In this document: positions 1 through 8,928 of the stretch, piece by piece
Position numbering within the stretch: the stretch's first letter is position 1
Layout of the letters: each line of letters begins with the position of its first letter
NCBI RefSeq assembly: GCF_900110575.1
Contig: NZ_FOEF01000027.1
Location: 46,676-110,675 of the forward strand
Direction of reading: 5' to 3'
Source of the DNA: Amycolatopsis saalfeldensis
Lineage (GTDB): Bacteria; Actinomycetota; Actinomycetes; Mycobacteriales; Pseudonocardiaceae
DNA: 64,000 bases
The notes under the pieces: generated by a model
Seen by the model: only the letters and a program-made list of their open reading frames with translations
Database searches by the model: none
Told to the model about the DNA's origin: nothing
Made by a program: the position numbers and the translations under genes

Positions 1-1
1 G

Positions 2-58
2 GCCGGGAAGGCCCAGGCCGACGAGGAGCGCCTCCAGCGGGCCGAACCGGACTCGTGA
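2..58 (+). CDS. C-terminal end of an unknown protein (cut by window edge)
   Basis: An open frame enters from the left edge and ends at TGA 56-58. The visible tail reads AGKAQADEERLQRAEPDS, hydrophilic and probably helical, with actinobacterial codon choice. Nothing identifies the family. The stop codon lies inside the palindrome at 52-97, so gene end and terminator-like element overlap. Confidence 0.45.
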   Translation, partial: AGKAQADEERLQRAEPDS

Positions 59-97
59 GTGTTCACGACGGTTAGAACCGGCGCAGCCACTCACGAG
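52..97. terminator. CTCGTGAGTG palindrome at a gene end (copy 1 of 3)
   Basis: Perfect 10-bp inverted arms CTCGTGAGTG (52-61) and CACTCACGAG (88-97) enclose a nested inverted repeat CGGTT-AG-AACCG (69-80). It overlaps the stop of the preceding gene and lies 52 bp before the histidine kinase start. Similar elements with the same ends occur at 26791-26827 and 35135-35180, each next to a stop codon. A dispersed terminator-like repeat is the simplest reading. Confidence 0.6.
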
Positions 98-148
98 TAG
101 GGAAAACCGGATGGGCGCGCGGGTGGCGAGCGCGGCAGACTCGGCCGG

Positions 149-1414
149 GTGACCGGGAATCCGAGCGCGCTGCGGCGGCTGCTGCAGCCGGTGCCGCCGC
201 GTGACATCGCGCGCGAAACGGCGTGGCTGGTGCTCGCCGGCCCGTTCTCCCTGGTCGCCTTCTTCGGGGTGCTGGCCGGGGTGGTGGCCGGCATCGCGCT
301 TTTCCCGCTGATCGTCGGGCCGGCGGTGCTCGCGGCGGTGCTGGACGGCGCCCGGCTGCTCGGGGCCGGGCACCGGCGGCTGGCGGGCGCGCTGCTCGGC
401 GAGCGGGTGCCCGCCCCGCGCCCGGTGGCGCTCGAGCCGGGGCTGTGGCGCTGGCTGAAGATGCGGATCGGCGACCCGCTCGCCTGGCGGGCCGTGGCGT
501 ATCTGCTGGTTCGGCTGCCGTGGACGCTGATCAGCCTGTTCCTGGCCGGCCTGCTGGCGCTCTACGCCGGTGCCTCGATCAGTTACCTCGTGCTGTGGTT
601 TCCCTTCCACGGCGCGGCCCTGCCGGTGTTCGGCATCCAGAGCGACGCCTGGGCGGGCACGCTGGTCTGGGCGGCGTCCGGGATCGCCGTGCTGGCCGCG
701 CTGCCGCGGCTGATCCACGCGCTGACCACGGTCGACCGCGGGTTCGTGGCCGGCCTGCTGGGCCGGCCCCTGCTCAGCGGGCGGGTGCGCGACCTCGAGG
801 AGAGCCGCGCGACCGCCGTCGAGGACGCGGCGCTGCGGCTGCGCCGGATCGAGCGGGACCTCCACGACGGCGCGCAGGCCCAGCTGGTCGCGCTCGCCAT
901 GCGGCTCGGGCTGGCGAAGGAGGAGCTGGGCGCCGAGCCGGTGGACCTCGGCCAGGTCCGCGACCTGGTGACCACCGCGCACGCCAACGCCAAGCAGGCG
1001 CTCACCGAGCTGCGCGACCTGGCCCGCGGCATCCACCCGGCCGCGCTCGACGCGGGCCTGGACGTGGCACTGTCCACTTTGGTCGCGAGGTCCGGGATCG
1101 ACGTCCGGGTCGAGGTCGACCTGCCCCGGCGCCCGCCGCCTTCGGTGGAGACGATCGTCTACTTCAGCGCGGCCGAGCTGCTCACGAACGCCGCGAAGCA
1201 CACCCGTTCCCCGGTCCGGCTGGCGCTCACCGAGGACGGCGGCGTGCTGCGGCTGGTCGTCGCCGACACCGGCGCGGGCGGCGCGGCCGTGGTCCCGGGC
1301 GGCGGCCTCGCCGGGCTCGCGGACCGGCTGCGGACGGTCGACGGCGAGCTGTCCGTGGCCAGCCCTCCCGGCGGGCCGACCACGGTCACCGCCGCGGTGC
1401 CGTTGCCTCGCTAG
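149..1414 (+). CDS. Two-component sensor histidine kinase, NarL/DesK-type
   Basis: This is a 421-aa membrane sensor kinase that would autophosphorylate and pass phosphate to the regulator encoded 28 bp downstream. The first ~200 residues hold several hydrophobic segments (about 25-68, 118-150, 165-190), resembling the actinobacterial putative sensor domain. The dimerisation/phosphoacceptor box is RDLHDGAQ with H239, typical of HisKA_3 kinases. A short HATPase_c domain follows, with N-box AAELLTNAAKH and a glycine-rich GGGLAGLADRL. It starts at GTG 149. The signal cannot be told from sequence. DUF2156-type lipid enzymes are often envelope-stress targets, so the gene at 3459 is a possible but unproven target. 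Confidence 0.92.
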   Translation: MTGNPSALRRLLQPVPPRDIARETAWLVLAGPFSLVAFFGVLAGVVAGIALFPLIVGPAVLAAVLDGARLLGAGHRRLAGALLGERVPAPRPVALEPGLWRWLKMRIGDPLAWRAVAYLLVRLPWTLISLFLAGLLALYAGASISYLVLWFPFHGAALPVFGIQSDAWAGTLVWAASGIAVLAALPRLIHALTTVDRGFVAGLLGRPLLSGRVRDLEESRATAVEDAALRLRRIERDLHDGAQAQLVALAMRLGLAKEELGAEPVDLGQVRDLVTTAHANAKQALTELRDLARGIHPAALDAGLDVALSTLVARSGIDVRVEVDLPRRPPPSVETIVYFSAAELLTNAAKHTRSPVRLALTEDGGVLRLVVADTGAGGAAVVPGGGLAGLADRLRTVDGELSVASPPGGPTTVTAAVPLPR

Positions 1415-1442
1415 AGTCTGGCGGCGGAGAAGGGGGGAACGC

Positions 1443-2087
1443 GTGCGGATCGTCATCGCGGAGGATTCGACCATCCTGCGCCACGGGCTCGTCGAGCTGC
1501 TCACGCTGCGCGGGCACGAGGTCGTCGCGGCCGTGAAGGACGCCGTGGCGTTGCGCGCCGCCGTGCTCGAACACGAGCCCGACGTGTCCATTGTGGACGT
1601 ACGGATGCCGCCGGCGCACACCGATGAAGGGCTGCGCGCGGCGATCGCGCTGCGCGGCGAGCGGCCGGGGCGGGCGATCCTGCTGTTCTCGCAGTACGTG
1701 GAGACGAAGTACGCGGCGCAACTGCTGGCCGACCGCGCCGGCGGCGTCGGCTACCTGCTCAAGGACCGCGTCGCGGAGGTCTCGGACTTCCTCGACGCGC
1801 TGCGCCGGGTGGCCGCCGGCGAAACCGTGCTGGACCCGGAAGTGGTGAGCCAGCTCTTCAGCGTCACCCGCCGCTCCGACGCGCTTTCGGAGCTGACCGC
1901 GCGCGAACGGGAGGTGCTGGGCCTGATGGCCGAGGGCCGGTCGAACTCCGCGATCGCCGCCGCCCTGTTCCTCTCCGCGGGCTCGGTGGAGAAGTACGTG
2001 ACGAGCATCTTCGGCAAGCTCGGCCTGCCGCCGTCGGACGGCGACAACCGGCGGGTCCTGGCGGTGCTCCGGTACCTCGGCTCCTGA
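1443..2087 (+). CDS. Response regulator, NarL/LuxR family
   Basis: This is a 214-aa transcriptional regulator paired with the preceding kinase. The receiver domain spans residues 1-120, with acidic pocket residues E7/D8, phosphoacceptor D52 in IVDVRMP, and the conserved K in YLLKDR near 108. The LuxR-type helix-turn-helix at about 148-205 begins LTAREREVLGLMAEG. It starts at GTG 1443, preceded by a purine-rich GGAGAAGGGGGGAA site. It probably shares a transcript with the kinase. The family normally binds DNA as phosphorylated dimers. Confidence 0.94.
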   Translation: MRIVIAEDSTILRHGLVELLTLRGHEVVAAVKDAVALRAAVLEHEPDVSIVDVRMPPAHTDEGLRAAIALRGERPGRAILLFSQYVETKYAAQLLADRAGGVGYLLKDRVAEVSDFLDALRRVAAGETVLDPEVVSQLFSVTRRSDALSELTAREREVLGLMAEGRSNSAIAAALFLSAGSVEKYVTSIFGKLGLPPSDGDNRRVLAVLRYLGS

Positions 2088-2108
2088 GCCCGACCTACGC
2101 TGGCGGGC

Positions 2109-2519
2109 ATGTACTCCACCGAGATCGAGGTGCACACCGGCAACACCGCCGTGGTGTACAACCTGACCCGCGAGGCCGAGACATTCCTGCGTGACGCCGA
2201 CTGCACCGACGGCCTGCTGCACGTGTGGGTGCCGCACGCCACCGCCGGGCTCGCGGTGCTGGAGACCGGCGCCGGCAGCGACGACGACCTGCTCGCCGCG
2301 CTCGACGAACTGCTCCCCCGCGACGAGCGCTGGCGCCACCGCCACGGCAGCGCGGGCCACGGCCGTGACCACGTGCTGCCCGCGCTGGTGCCGCCGTACG
2401 CGACCATCCCGGTGCTGGGCGGGGTGCTGCTGCTGGGCACCTGGCAGTCGATCTGCCTGGTGGACACGAATGTGGACAACCCGGTCCGGCGGGTGCGGTT
2501 CAGCCTGCTCGCGGGCTGA
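2109..2519 (+). CDS. YjbQ/UPF0047 family protein
   Basis: This 136-aa protein matches the YjbQ (UPF0047) family, which forms a compact trimer and has weak thiamine-phosphate synthase activity in E. coli; its true role is not settled. The conserved segments are visible: HATAGL in the first half, then GHGRDH and a GTWQSI strand near the end that shapes the putative active site. Length matches the family. ATG 2109 lies 21 bp after the response regulator, so it may be co-transcribed with it. Confidence 0.88.
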   Translation: MYSTEIEVHTGNTAVVYNLTREAETFLRDADCTDGLLHVWVPHATAGLAVLETGAGSDDDLLAALDELLPRDERWRHRHGSAGHGRDHVLPALVPPYATIPVLGGVLLLGTWQSICLVDTNVDNPVRRVRFSLLAG

Positions 2520-2551
2520 ATTCGCCGGACCGCCCCGGTAGCCTCGCCAGC

Positions 2552-3256
2552 GTGACGACGACACGCGCGCACCGGCTGGTGCTCTGGGACATCGACCACA
2601 CCCTCGTGGACTTGAGCGGCGTCGGCCTCCGCTGGTACACGGAGGCGCTGCTCGCGGCCACCGGCACCGAGCTGAGCGTGCACCCGGACTTCGGCGGCAA
2701 CACCGAGCGCGCGATCAGCGGCAACCTGCTGACGCTGCACGGGATCGAGCCGGACGAGGAGACGATCCAGCGGCTGTGGGCCGAGCTGATCGCCGTCTCG
2801 GAGCGTGAGAGCGCCACGTTGCACGAGTCCGGCCGCGCCCTCGACGGCGCCGCCGCCGCGTTGGCGGCCATGGCGGAGCACGGCGGTGTGGTGCAGACGC
2901 TGGTCACCGGCAACCTGCCGGAGATCTCCGTGCACAAGCTGGCGGCGTTCGGCCTCGACGAGCACCTGGACCTGGCGATCGGCGGTTACGGCTCGCTCTC
3001 GGCGCACCGTCCGGACCTCGTGCCGCACGCCGTTTCCGCCGCGGCGGCGAAGCACGACGTCACCTTCGCCCCCGATGCCGTGGTGATCATCGGGGACACC
3101 CCGGAAGACGTCCGGGCCGCGCTCGACAACGGCGCCGTCGCGGTGGCCGTCGCGACCGGGCGTTACCGCGCGGAGGAACTCCGGGACGCCGGTGCCCACA
3201 CCGTGCTGGCCGATCTGAGCGACCTGGACTCGGTGCGCAAGGCCGTGCTCGGCTGA
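2552..3256 (+). CDS. HAD-superfamily hydrolase (phosphoglycolate phosphatase-like)
   Basis: This 234-aa cytoplasmic HAD phosphatase has motif I in LWDIDHTLVD (nucleophile Asp and acid/base Asp), motif II as the Thr of LVTGN, a basic loop residue in the KLAAFGL region, and motif IV in IIGDTPEDVRAA. The helical cap between motifs I and II suggests a small phosphorylated substrate such as 2-phosphoglycolate or a nucleotide, but the substrate is not determinable. It starts at GTG 2552, 32 bp after the yjbQ-like gene. Confidence 0.88.
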   Translation: MTTTRAHRLVLWDIDHTLVDLSGVGLRWYTEALLAATGTELSVHPDFGGNTERAISGNLLTLHGIEPDEETIQRLWAELIAVSERESATLHESGRALDGAAAALAAMAEHGGVVQTLVTGNLPEISVHKLAAFGLDEHLDLAIGGYGSLSAHRPDLVPHAVSAAAAKHDVTFAPDAVVIIGDTPEDVRAALDNGAVAVAVATGRYRAEELRDAGAHTVLADLSDLDSVRKAVLG

Positions 3257-3355
3257 AAACGCGCGTCAACCCCTGTTCTCGCGCGGCGGTGCCTTCCGCC
3301 GGCCCTGCGGCGCCCATCCGCGCTGGTCACCGGGGCAGCCCTCAGCCCGCATCCC

Positions 3356-3410
3356 CCCTTAGGTCAGGGTTGCGTCCCTCTGGGGTAGCACTCCCTTAGG
3401 GGGAGAAGTC
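3356..3410. promoter_or_regulatory. Candidate regulatory repeats upstream of the rhomboid/DUF2156 gene
   Basis: The 202-bp gap 3257-3458 holds no gene. Within it are a near-palindrome CTCCC-TTA-GGGGGAG (3391-3405, one unpaired G), a related CCCTTAGG at about 3357, and GTCCCTCTGGGG between them. Their clustering 50-100 bp upstream of the start suggests regulator binding, possibly by the nearby two-component system. That link is inference. Confidence 0.3.
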
Positions 3411-3458
3411 CGCCGGACGAGGGATGTTCGCTTTAGGCCGGCAGGCCAGACTCGGATC

Positions 3459-5663
3459 ATGACAACAGCAGCGCCGGCGGCGGGGACCGCCGACGGTGCC
3501 GGCACGGGGGGACGCGGACGGGCGGCAGAGGAGCCGCCGCGCGGCCGGTTCGCTGTGCTGTGGCACCGGCTTCCGTTCACGACCACGGTGGTGCTCGCCA
3601 TGCTCCTCGTGGCGATCGCCAGTGGGACCCTGTGGCACGCGGCCGAGCACCAGCCGGGCTTCCACTACTACGCCTACGGCCTGCCCTCGATGCAGCACGG
3701 GCGCTGGTGGACGCTGGCCACCGGGCCGTTCTTCGCGCTGCGGCCGTTGTTCTACTTGCCGATGGTGGGGACTTTCGCGCTGCTCGCGGGCTTCGCGGAG
3801 TGGCAGCTCGGCACGCGGCGCGCGATCGCCGTGACCGTGGGCGGGCAGCTGGTGTCCACGATCGCTGCGATCCAGTTCCTCGAGCTGTGCCGCAATTCCG
3901 GCTGGGTCTGGGCGGGACGCATCGCGGGGACCCTCGACGTCGGCTTCTCCGGCGGCACGCTCGCGGCCATCGCCGTGGCCAGCGCCGCGTTGCGCCCGCC
4001 GTGGCGGCTCCGGCTTCGCGCCGGGCTGTGCGTGTACGCGTGCGTTGCCATCGTGTACGTCGGATCGCTCGCCGACCTGGTGCACTTCTTCGCGCTCCTG
4101 ATCGCCCTGCCGCTCGGCCACCGGCTCGTCGGGGCCGCGCGGATCAAGGAGGCCGGCCGGCCGGGCCAGCGCGAACTGCGGCTGATGGTGTGCGCGGGCC
4201 TGTTGCTGCTCGCCTGCGCCGAGGTGGTGATGTGGCTGGTTCCCGGCGACGGCCCGTTCGGCCCGTCCGACGCGGTCTCCCTGTCGCCGGTCGAGATCCT
4301 GATCCTCTGCGCGATCGTGGTGCCGATGATGAACGGCCTGCGCCGCGGCAGCCGCACGGCCTGGCGCTGGGCGGTGGCGCTGTGCGCGTTCGCGATGTCG
4401 CAGGTGCTGATCCTCGGCGGGGTGGTCGCCGTGGCGAGACTGATGCGCTCGGGCTACGACGCCCACGGCCTGTCGCTGTTCTTCGTGGACAATCTCTTGT
4501 GGACGGTCGAACTGCTGCTGCTGATCGCCGCGCGCGGCGCGTTCCGCGTGCCGTCCCGGCGCCGCTGCCGCAAGCTCGGCCGCGGCGGCCCGGACCCCGC
4601 GTTCGCCCGGATGCTGTTGGGGCGCAACGGCGGCAGCACCATCTCGTGGATGACCACCTGGCCGCAGAACGCCTACTTCGTCGCCTCCGACGGCAGTTCC
4701 TACCTCGCCTACCAGCGTCACGCTGGCGTCGCGGTCGCGCTCGGCGACCCGGTCGCGCCGGACGGCTCGGCCGCCCGCGCCGTCACCGAGTTCACCGAGA
4801 TGTGCGAGAACACCGGCCTCGTGCCGTGTGTCTTCTCCGCGACGGCGACCACCGTGGCCGTCACCCGCGAGCTGGGCTGGCAGCACGTGCAGGTCGCCGA
4901 GGACACCCTGGTCGACCTGGAGCACCTGGAGTTCCGCGGCAAGGCGTGGCAGGACGTGCGCTCGGCGCTCAACAAGGCACGCAAGGACGGCATCGAATTC
5001 CGGCTGGTGCGCCTGGCCGAGCAGCCGCGCGCGATCCGCGCCCAGGTGCGCGCGCTTTCGGAGGAGTGGATCGGCGACAAGGGCATGCCGGAGATGGGGT
5101 TCACGCTCGGCGGGCTGGACCAGGCGATGGACCCGGCCACCCGGGTCGGGCTGGCGATCGGCGCGGACGGCACCGTGCACGGCGTCACCTCGTGGCTGCC
5201 GGTGCACACCGGGGCCGGCACCGTCGGCGGCTGGACGCTCGACGTGATGCGCCGCCGCGCCTGCGGTTTCCGCCCGGTGATGGAGTTCCTGATCGCTTCG
5301 GCTTGTCTGGCCTTCCGTGAGGAGGGTGCGCGGTTCGTGTCGCTCTCGGGCGCCCCGCTGGCCCGCAGCCGCGACACCGGCCCGGCGCGCGCGGTGGAGC
5401 GGGTGCTCGACGCGTTGGGCGAGAAGATGGAGCCGTACTACGGATTCCGCTCGCTGCACGCGTTCAAGGCGAAGTTCCAGCCCCGGCACGAGCCGATGTA
5501 CCTCGCGTTCCGCGACGAGGCGGACCTGCCGCGGATCGGCATCGCGCTCGGCCGGGCCTACCTGCCGAACGCCGGGCTGAAGGACTTCGCGAAGCTGGCG
5601 CTGAAGCGTCAGCGGGCGGCCGGCGTCGAGGTGACCCGGTCGGAAGCGAGCACCCCGCGGTAG
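3459..5663 (+). CDS. Rhomboid-like membrane domain fused to DUF2156 (aminoacyl-phospholipid synthase-type) domain
   Basis: This is a 734-aa integral membrane protein. The N-terminal ~370 residues hold about eight hydrophobic segments in a rhomboid-like arrangement, but I see no convincing GxSG plus His catalytic pair, so protease activity is doubtful. The C-terminal half (about 385-700) is a DUF2156 domain as in MprF/LysX-type enzymes, which transfer an amino acid from charged tRNA to phosphatidylglycerol. Typical segments are WMTTWPQN, VALGDPVAP, ALNKARKDG, SEEWIGDKGMPEMGFTLGG and YYGFRSLHAFKAKF. The likely effect is reducing surface charge or modifying lipids. The start ATG 3459 is preceded by a regulatory-looking gap. 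The last 55 bp overlap the convergent gene at 5609. Confidence 0.85.
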   Translation: MTTAAPAAGTADGAGTGGRGRAAEEPPRGRFAVLWHRLPFTTTVVLAMLLVAIASGTLWHAAEHQPGFHYYAYGLPSMQHGRWWTLATGPFFALRPLFYLPMVGTFALLAGFAEWQLGTRRAIAVTVGGQLVSTIAAIQFLELCRNSGWVWAGRIAGTLDVGFSGGTLAAIAVASAALRPPWRLRLRAGLCVYACVAIVYVGSLADLVHFFALLIALPLGHRLVGAARIKEAGRPGQRELRLMVCAGLLLLACAEVVMWLVPGDGPFGPSDAVSLSPVEILILCAIVVPMMNGLRRGSRTAWRWAVALCAFAMSQVLILGGVVAVARLMRSGYDAHGLSLFFVDNLLWTVELLLLIAARGAFRVPSRRRCRKLGRGGPDPAFARMLLGRNGGSTISWMTTWPQNAYFVASDGSSYLAYQRHAGVAVALGDPVAPDGSAARAVTEFTEMCENTGLVPCVFSATATTVAVTRELGWQHVQVAEDTLVDLEHLEFRGKAWQDVRSALNKARKDGIEFRLVRLAEQPRAIRAQVRALSEEWIGDKGMPEMGFTLGGLDQAMDPATRVGLAIGADGTVHGVTSWLPVHTGAGTVGGWTLDVMRRRACGFRPVMEFLIASACLAFREEGARFVSLSGAPLARSRDTGPARAVERVLDALGEKMEPYYGFRSLHAFKAKFQPRHEPMYLAFRDEADLPRIGIALGRAYLPNAGLKDFAKLALKRQRAAGVEVTRSEASTPR

Positions 5664-6685
5664 CTGCGGAGGATGCGCGTCAGATCGTCACGGGGCACGT
5701 CCTGGTCGGCGTACGCCACCAGCACGGCGGACGAGGACGGGCCGGAAATGGCGATCGCGCCCATCACAACGTGCTTCGAGGCGCAGGGGCCGCCGTCCTT
5801 CGGCACGACGTCGGCGAAGACCATGCGCGTCGGCCGCGGGGTCCGGCCGATCTGGACTGTGGCGTCTTCTCCCGGTCCCGGCGTCCTCGCGGATTCGGGG
5901 CCGTACGCGCTCACGGCCAGGTCGTCCACGGCCTTGCGGACGGCCTGCTCCGCGTCACCGGTCGGCTCCGTCGTCACCCCGGCCCCGCCGCGGCGGCTGT
6001 CGCTGACGCCGGGGCAGAAACCCTCGTCCACGAAGGCGCTGGTGCCGAGCGTGATCCCGGGCGCGGTGGTGGTTTTGTCCCAGCCGTGCACCGTGCCGGG
6101 CTTCGGCGTCCAGCTCGGCGGCACGTCGTAGGCGTACGAGCCGTCGCGGCCCGCCACCGACTGCCACCCGGCCACCACGGCGGGCACGGTCACCCGCGGC
6201 TCGGGGGTATAGCCGACCGGCGGGCGGCTCGGGGTGGAGCGGTGGTCGCCGGTGCTGAAGACGTTCAGCGCCGCCGCGCCCAGCCCGAGCACCACGACCA
6301 CCGCCCAAGCGACCCGCGAGCCCCGGCGTCTGCGGCCCGGCTTCCCGGGCGGGCGGATCCGCTGGGGCTCGGCCCTGACCCCGGGTTCGCCGGGTACCGC
6401 GGCGCTTGGCCAAGGGCCCTGAGCCGGATTCCCACTGCCCGCCGGGCCGACGCCCGGCCCGAAACTCTTGCCGCGCAACGATTCGGCGACGCCCGAGACC
6501 GGTGCGCCCGGCCCGAAAGGCTCGGCGATGCCCGAGGCCTGTGCGCTCGGCCGCGTGGTCTCGGGCGGCCGGACCTCGCCGTACCCGGTCGTCGGTGTGT
6601 CCGACGGCTCGTAGCCGCCGAAGCCGGTCAGGGCCGCGTTGTCCTGGTAGCCGCCGTCCCGGCGCTTGCGGTTACGGCCGAACAC
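5609..6685 (-). CDS. Single-pass membrane protein, conserved extracytoplasmic domain, unknown function
   Basis: This 358-aa protein starts at GTG 6685. Residues 1-120 are a low-complexity, Pro/Gly-rich cytoplasmic region ending in a basic stretch (GRRRRGSR). One transmembrane helix follows at about 127-147. The ~210-residue external domain carries two cysteines (in GFCPG and GPCASK) that could form a disulphide. It resembles actinobacterial secreted lipoprotein-type domains; I cannot name the family. It lies 13 bp behind proS and probably shares its transcript. Its 3' end overlaps the convergent DUF2156 gene by 55 bp. Confidence 0.75.
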   Translation of the reverse strand: MFGRNRKRRDGGYQDNAALTGFGGYEPSDTPTTGYGEVRPPETTRPSAQASGIAEPFGPGAPVSGVAESLRGKSFGPGVGPAGSGNPAQGPWPSAAVPGEPGVRAEPQRIRPPGKPGRRRRGSRVAWAVVVVLGLGAAALNVFSTGDHRSTPSRPPVGYTPEPRVTVPAVVAGWQSVAGRDGSYAYDVPPSWTPKPGTVHGWDKTTTAPGITLGTSAFVDEGFCPGVSDSRRGGAGVTTEPTGDAEQAVRKAVDDLAVSAYGPESARTPGPGEDATVQIGRTPRPTRMVFADVVPKDGGPCASKHVVMGAIAISGPSSSAVLVAYADQDVPRDDLTRILRSYRGVLASDRVTSTPAAR

Positions 6686-6698
6686 CGGCGGCGTCCCG

Positions 6699-8447
6699 TC
6701 AGGAGCGGACGAGCTTGACCAGGTGGTCGACCACCGAGTCGACCGCGATCTCCTCGCGCTCGCCGGTGCGCCGGTCCTTCACCTCGACCACTCCGCTGGC
6801 CAGTCCGCGCCCGACCACGAGGATGGTCGGCACGCCGACCAGCTCGGCGTCGGCGAACTTCACGCCCGGCGAGGACTTGCGGTCGTCGAGCAGCACCTCG
6901 ATGCCGGCGGCGTCGAGGTCGGCGGCCAGCTTCTCCGCGCCGGCCGCGATGGTCTCGTCCTTGCCCGCGATGACCACGTGCACGTCGAACGGCGACACCT
7001 CGCGCGGCCAGACCAGGCCGTCCTGGTCGAAGTTCTGCTCGGCGAGCACCGCGACCAGGCGCGAGACGCCCAGCCCGTACGAGCCCATCGTGATGCGGAT
7101 CGGCTTGGAGTCCGGGCCGAGCGCGTCGAGGCTGAACGTGTCGGTGTACTTGCGGCCCAGCTGGAAGATGTGGCCGATCTCGATGCCGCGCGCGGCGACC
7201 AGGGTGCCGTGGCCGTCGGGCGAGGCGTCGCCCTCGCGGACCTCGGCGGCCTCGATGGTGCCGTCGGCCGTGAAGTCGCGGCCCATGACCAGGTCGAGCA
7301 CGTGGTGATCGGCCTGGTCGGCGCCGGTCAGCCAGGCCGTGCCCTCGACCACGCGGGGGTCGACGAGGTAGCGGACGCCGTTCTCCTTGAGCGACTTCGG
7401 CCCGATGTACCCCTTGGTGAGGAACGGGTTCTTCCTGAAGTCCGCCTCCTCGAGCAGCTCGACCTCGGCGGGCTCCAGCGACGCTTCGAGGCGCTTCATG
7501 TCCACCTCGCGGTCGCCCGGCAGGCCGACGCCGAGCAGCTCCCACTCCTTCGCGCCGGGCCGGCGCGTCTTGAGCATGACGTTCTTCAGCGTGTCCGCGG
7601 CGGTGAACTCGCGCCCGAGGCCGGCGGCGTTGAAAAACGCCACGAGCGACTCGATGGTCGGCGTGTTCGGCGTGTGATGCACCTGCGCGGCGGGCAGGCC
7701 CTCGAGCGGCTTCGCGGGGGGCGCGGGCGTGATGACGGCCTCGACATTCGCCGCGTAACCGGACTCCGTGCTGCGGACGTAGGTGTCCTCACCCGTCTCG
7801 GCGACGGCGAGGAACTCCTCCGACGCCGAGCCGCCCATGGCGCCCGAGGTCGCCGCCACGATGACGTACTCGAGGCCGAGGCGGTCGAACAGCCGCGTGT
7901 AGACGTCGCGGTGCGCCTGGTACGAGCGCGCCAGACCGTCGTCGTCGAGGTCGAAGGAGTAGGAGTCCTTCATGACGAACTCGCGGCCGCGCAGGATCCC
8001 GGCGCGGGGGCGCGCCTCGTCGCGGTACTTGGTCTGGATCTGGTACAGCGTGACGGGATAGTCCTTGTACGAGGTGTACTCGCCCTTCACGGTGAGCGCG
8101 AACAGCTCCTCGTGCGTGGGGCCGAGCAGGTAGTCGGCGCCCTTGCGGTCCTTGAGGCGGAACAGGTTGTCGCCGTACTCGGTCCAGCGGCCGGTGGCCT
8201 CGTAGGGCTCCTTCGGCAGCAGCGCGGGGAACTGGATCTCCTGCGCGCCCATGCGGTTCATCTCTTCGCGCACCACGTGCTCGATGCGGCGCAGCACGCG
8301 CAGCCCCAGCGGCAGCCACGTGTAACCACCCGGGGCGACCCGGCGGACGTAGCCGGCGCGTACCAGCAGCCGGTGGCTGGGTACCTCGGCGTCCGCCGGG
8401 TCCTCACGCAGGGTGCGGAGGAACAACGACGACATCCTGGTGATCAC
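6699..8447 (-). CDS. proS: Prolyl-tRNA synthetase
   Basis: This cytoplasmic class II enzyme charges tRNA-Pro with proline. The 582-aa form carries the bacterial-type catalytic core (RVAPGGYTWLPLG, motif 2 in KYRDEARPRAGILRGREF, motif 3 GSYGLGVSRL), an inserted editing domain between motifs 2 and 3 (about 225-400), and a C-terminal anticodon-binding domain ending in VDHLVKLVRS. A longer frame begins at 8498, but GTG 8447 is preferred: it gives the family N-terminus VITRMSSLFLRTLR and has AGGGAG about 7 nt upstream. The unknown membrane protein follows 13 bp downstream. Confidence 0.97.
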   Translation of the reverse strand: MITRMSSLFLRTLREDPADAEVPSHRLLVRAGYVRRVAPGGYTWLPLGLRVLRRIEHVVREEMNRMGAQEIQFPALLPKEPYEATGRWTEYGDNLFRLKDRKGADYLLGPTHEELFALTVKGEYTSYKDYPVTLYQIQTKYRDEARPRAGILRGREFVMKDSYSFDLDDDGLARSYQAHRDVYTRLFDRLGLEYVIVAATSGAMGGSASEEFLAVAETGEDTYVRSTESGYAANVEAVITPAPPAKPLEGLPAAQVHHTPNTPTIESLVAFFNAAGLGREFTAADTLKNVMLKTRRPGAKEWELLGVGLPGDREVDMKRLEASLEPAEVELLEEADFRKNPFLTKGYIGPKSLKENGVRYLVDPRVVEGTAWLTGADQADHHVLDLVMGRDFTADGTIEAAEVREGDASPDGHGTLVAARGIEIGHIFQLGRKYTDTFSLDALGPDSKPIRITMGSYGLGVSRLVAVLAEQNFDQDGLVWPREVSPFDVHVVIAGKDETIAAGAEKLAADLDAAGIEVLLDDRKSSPGVKFADAELVGVPTILVVGRGLASGVVEVKDRRTGEREEIAVDSVVDHLVKLVRS

Positions 8448-8571
8448 TGCGAACTCCCTGCGCTGGGCGGGTCTGGAGGTTTGGCCCAGCGTAGTCAACC
8501 GCCACGGTCTCCCTCCAACGGGTTATCCGCGGCCCCCGGTTTTTGTCGGTGGTGGGCGCTAGCTTCGCGGG

Positions 8572-8928
8572 ATGGCACTTGAACTGGGCATGATCACGAT
8601 CGACTGCACGAGCCCCCAGGACCTGGCCGGCTTCTGGACGGCCGCCCTGGGCGTCACCGTCGAGGGCGATTACGGGCCGTTCGTCATCCTCGCGCGCCCG
8701 GAGACCGGCGGGCCCGCGCTGGCCTTCCAACAGGTCCCGGAACCCCGAACGGGCAAGAACCGCGTACACGTGGACTTCAGCTCCCCCGACCCCGAGACCG
8801 AGGTGCGACGCCTGGTCTCCCTCGGCGCGACTGAACAGTCCCGGCACCGCCAGCCCGGGGTGGCGTGGACGGTGCTGACGGACCCGGAAGGCAACGAGTT
8901 CTGCGTGGCAGAGGCCGGGGGTCATTGA
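8572..8928 (+). CDS. VOC-family (glyoxalase-like) protein
   Basis: This is a 118-aa single-unit vicinal-oxygen-chelate fold protein. Family hallmarks are LGMITIDCTSPQDLAGFWTA at the start, HVDFSS in the middle and DPEGNEFCVAE at the end. Such proteins include dioxygenases, isomerases and resistance proteins; the substrate is not evident. It is divergent from proS across a 124-bp promoter region and has no functional neighbour. ATG 8572. Confidence 0.85.
   Translation: MALELGMITIDCTSPQDLAGFWTAALGVTVEGDYGPFVILARPETGGPALAFQQVPEPRTGKNRVHVDFSSPDPETEVRRLVSLGATEQSRHRQPGVAWTVLTDPEGNEFCVAEAGGH

Noticed and set aside
3396..5489. Long open frame on the minus strand, opposite the rhomboid/DUF2156 gene
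   Set aside because: It is a third-position GC shadow: the product is His/Arg/Gly-rich with no domain, while the plus strand encodes a clear membrane protein.
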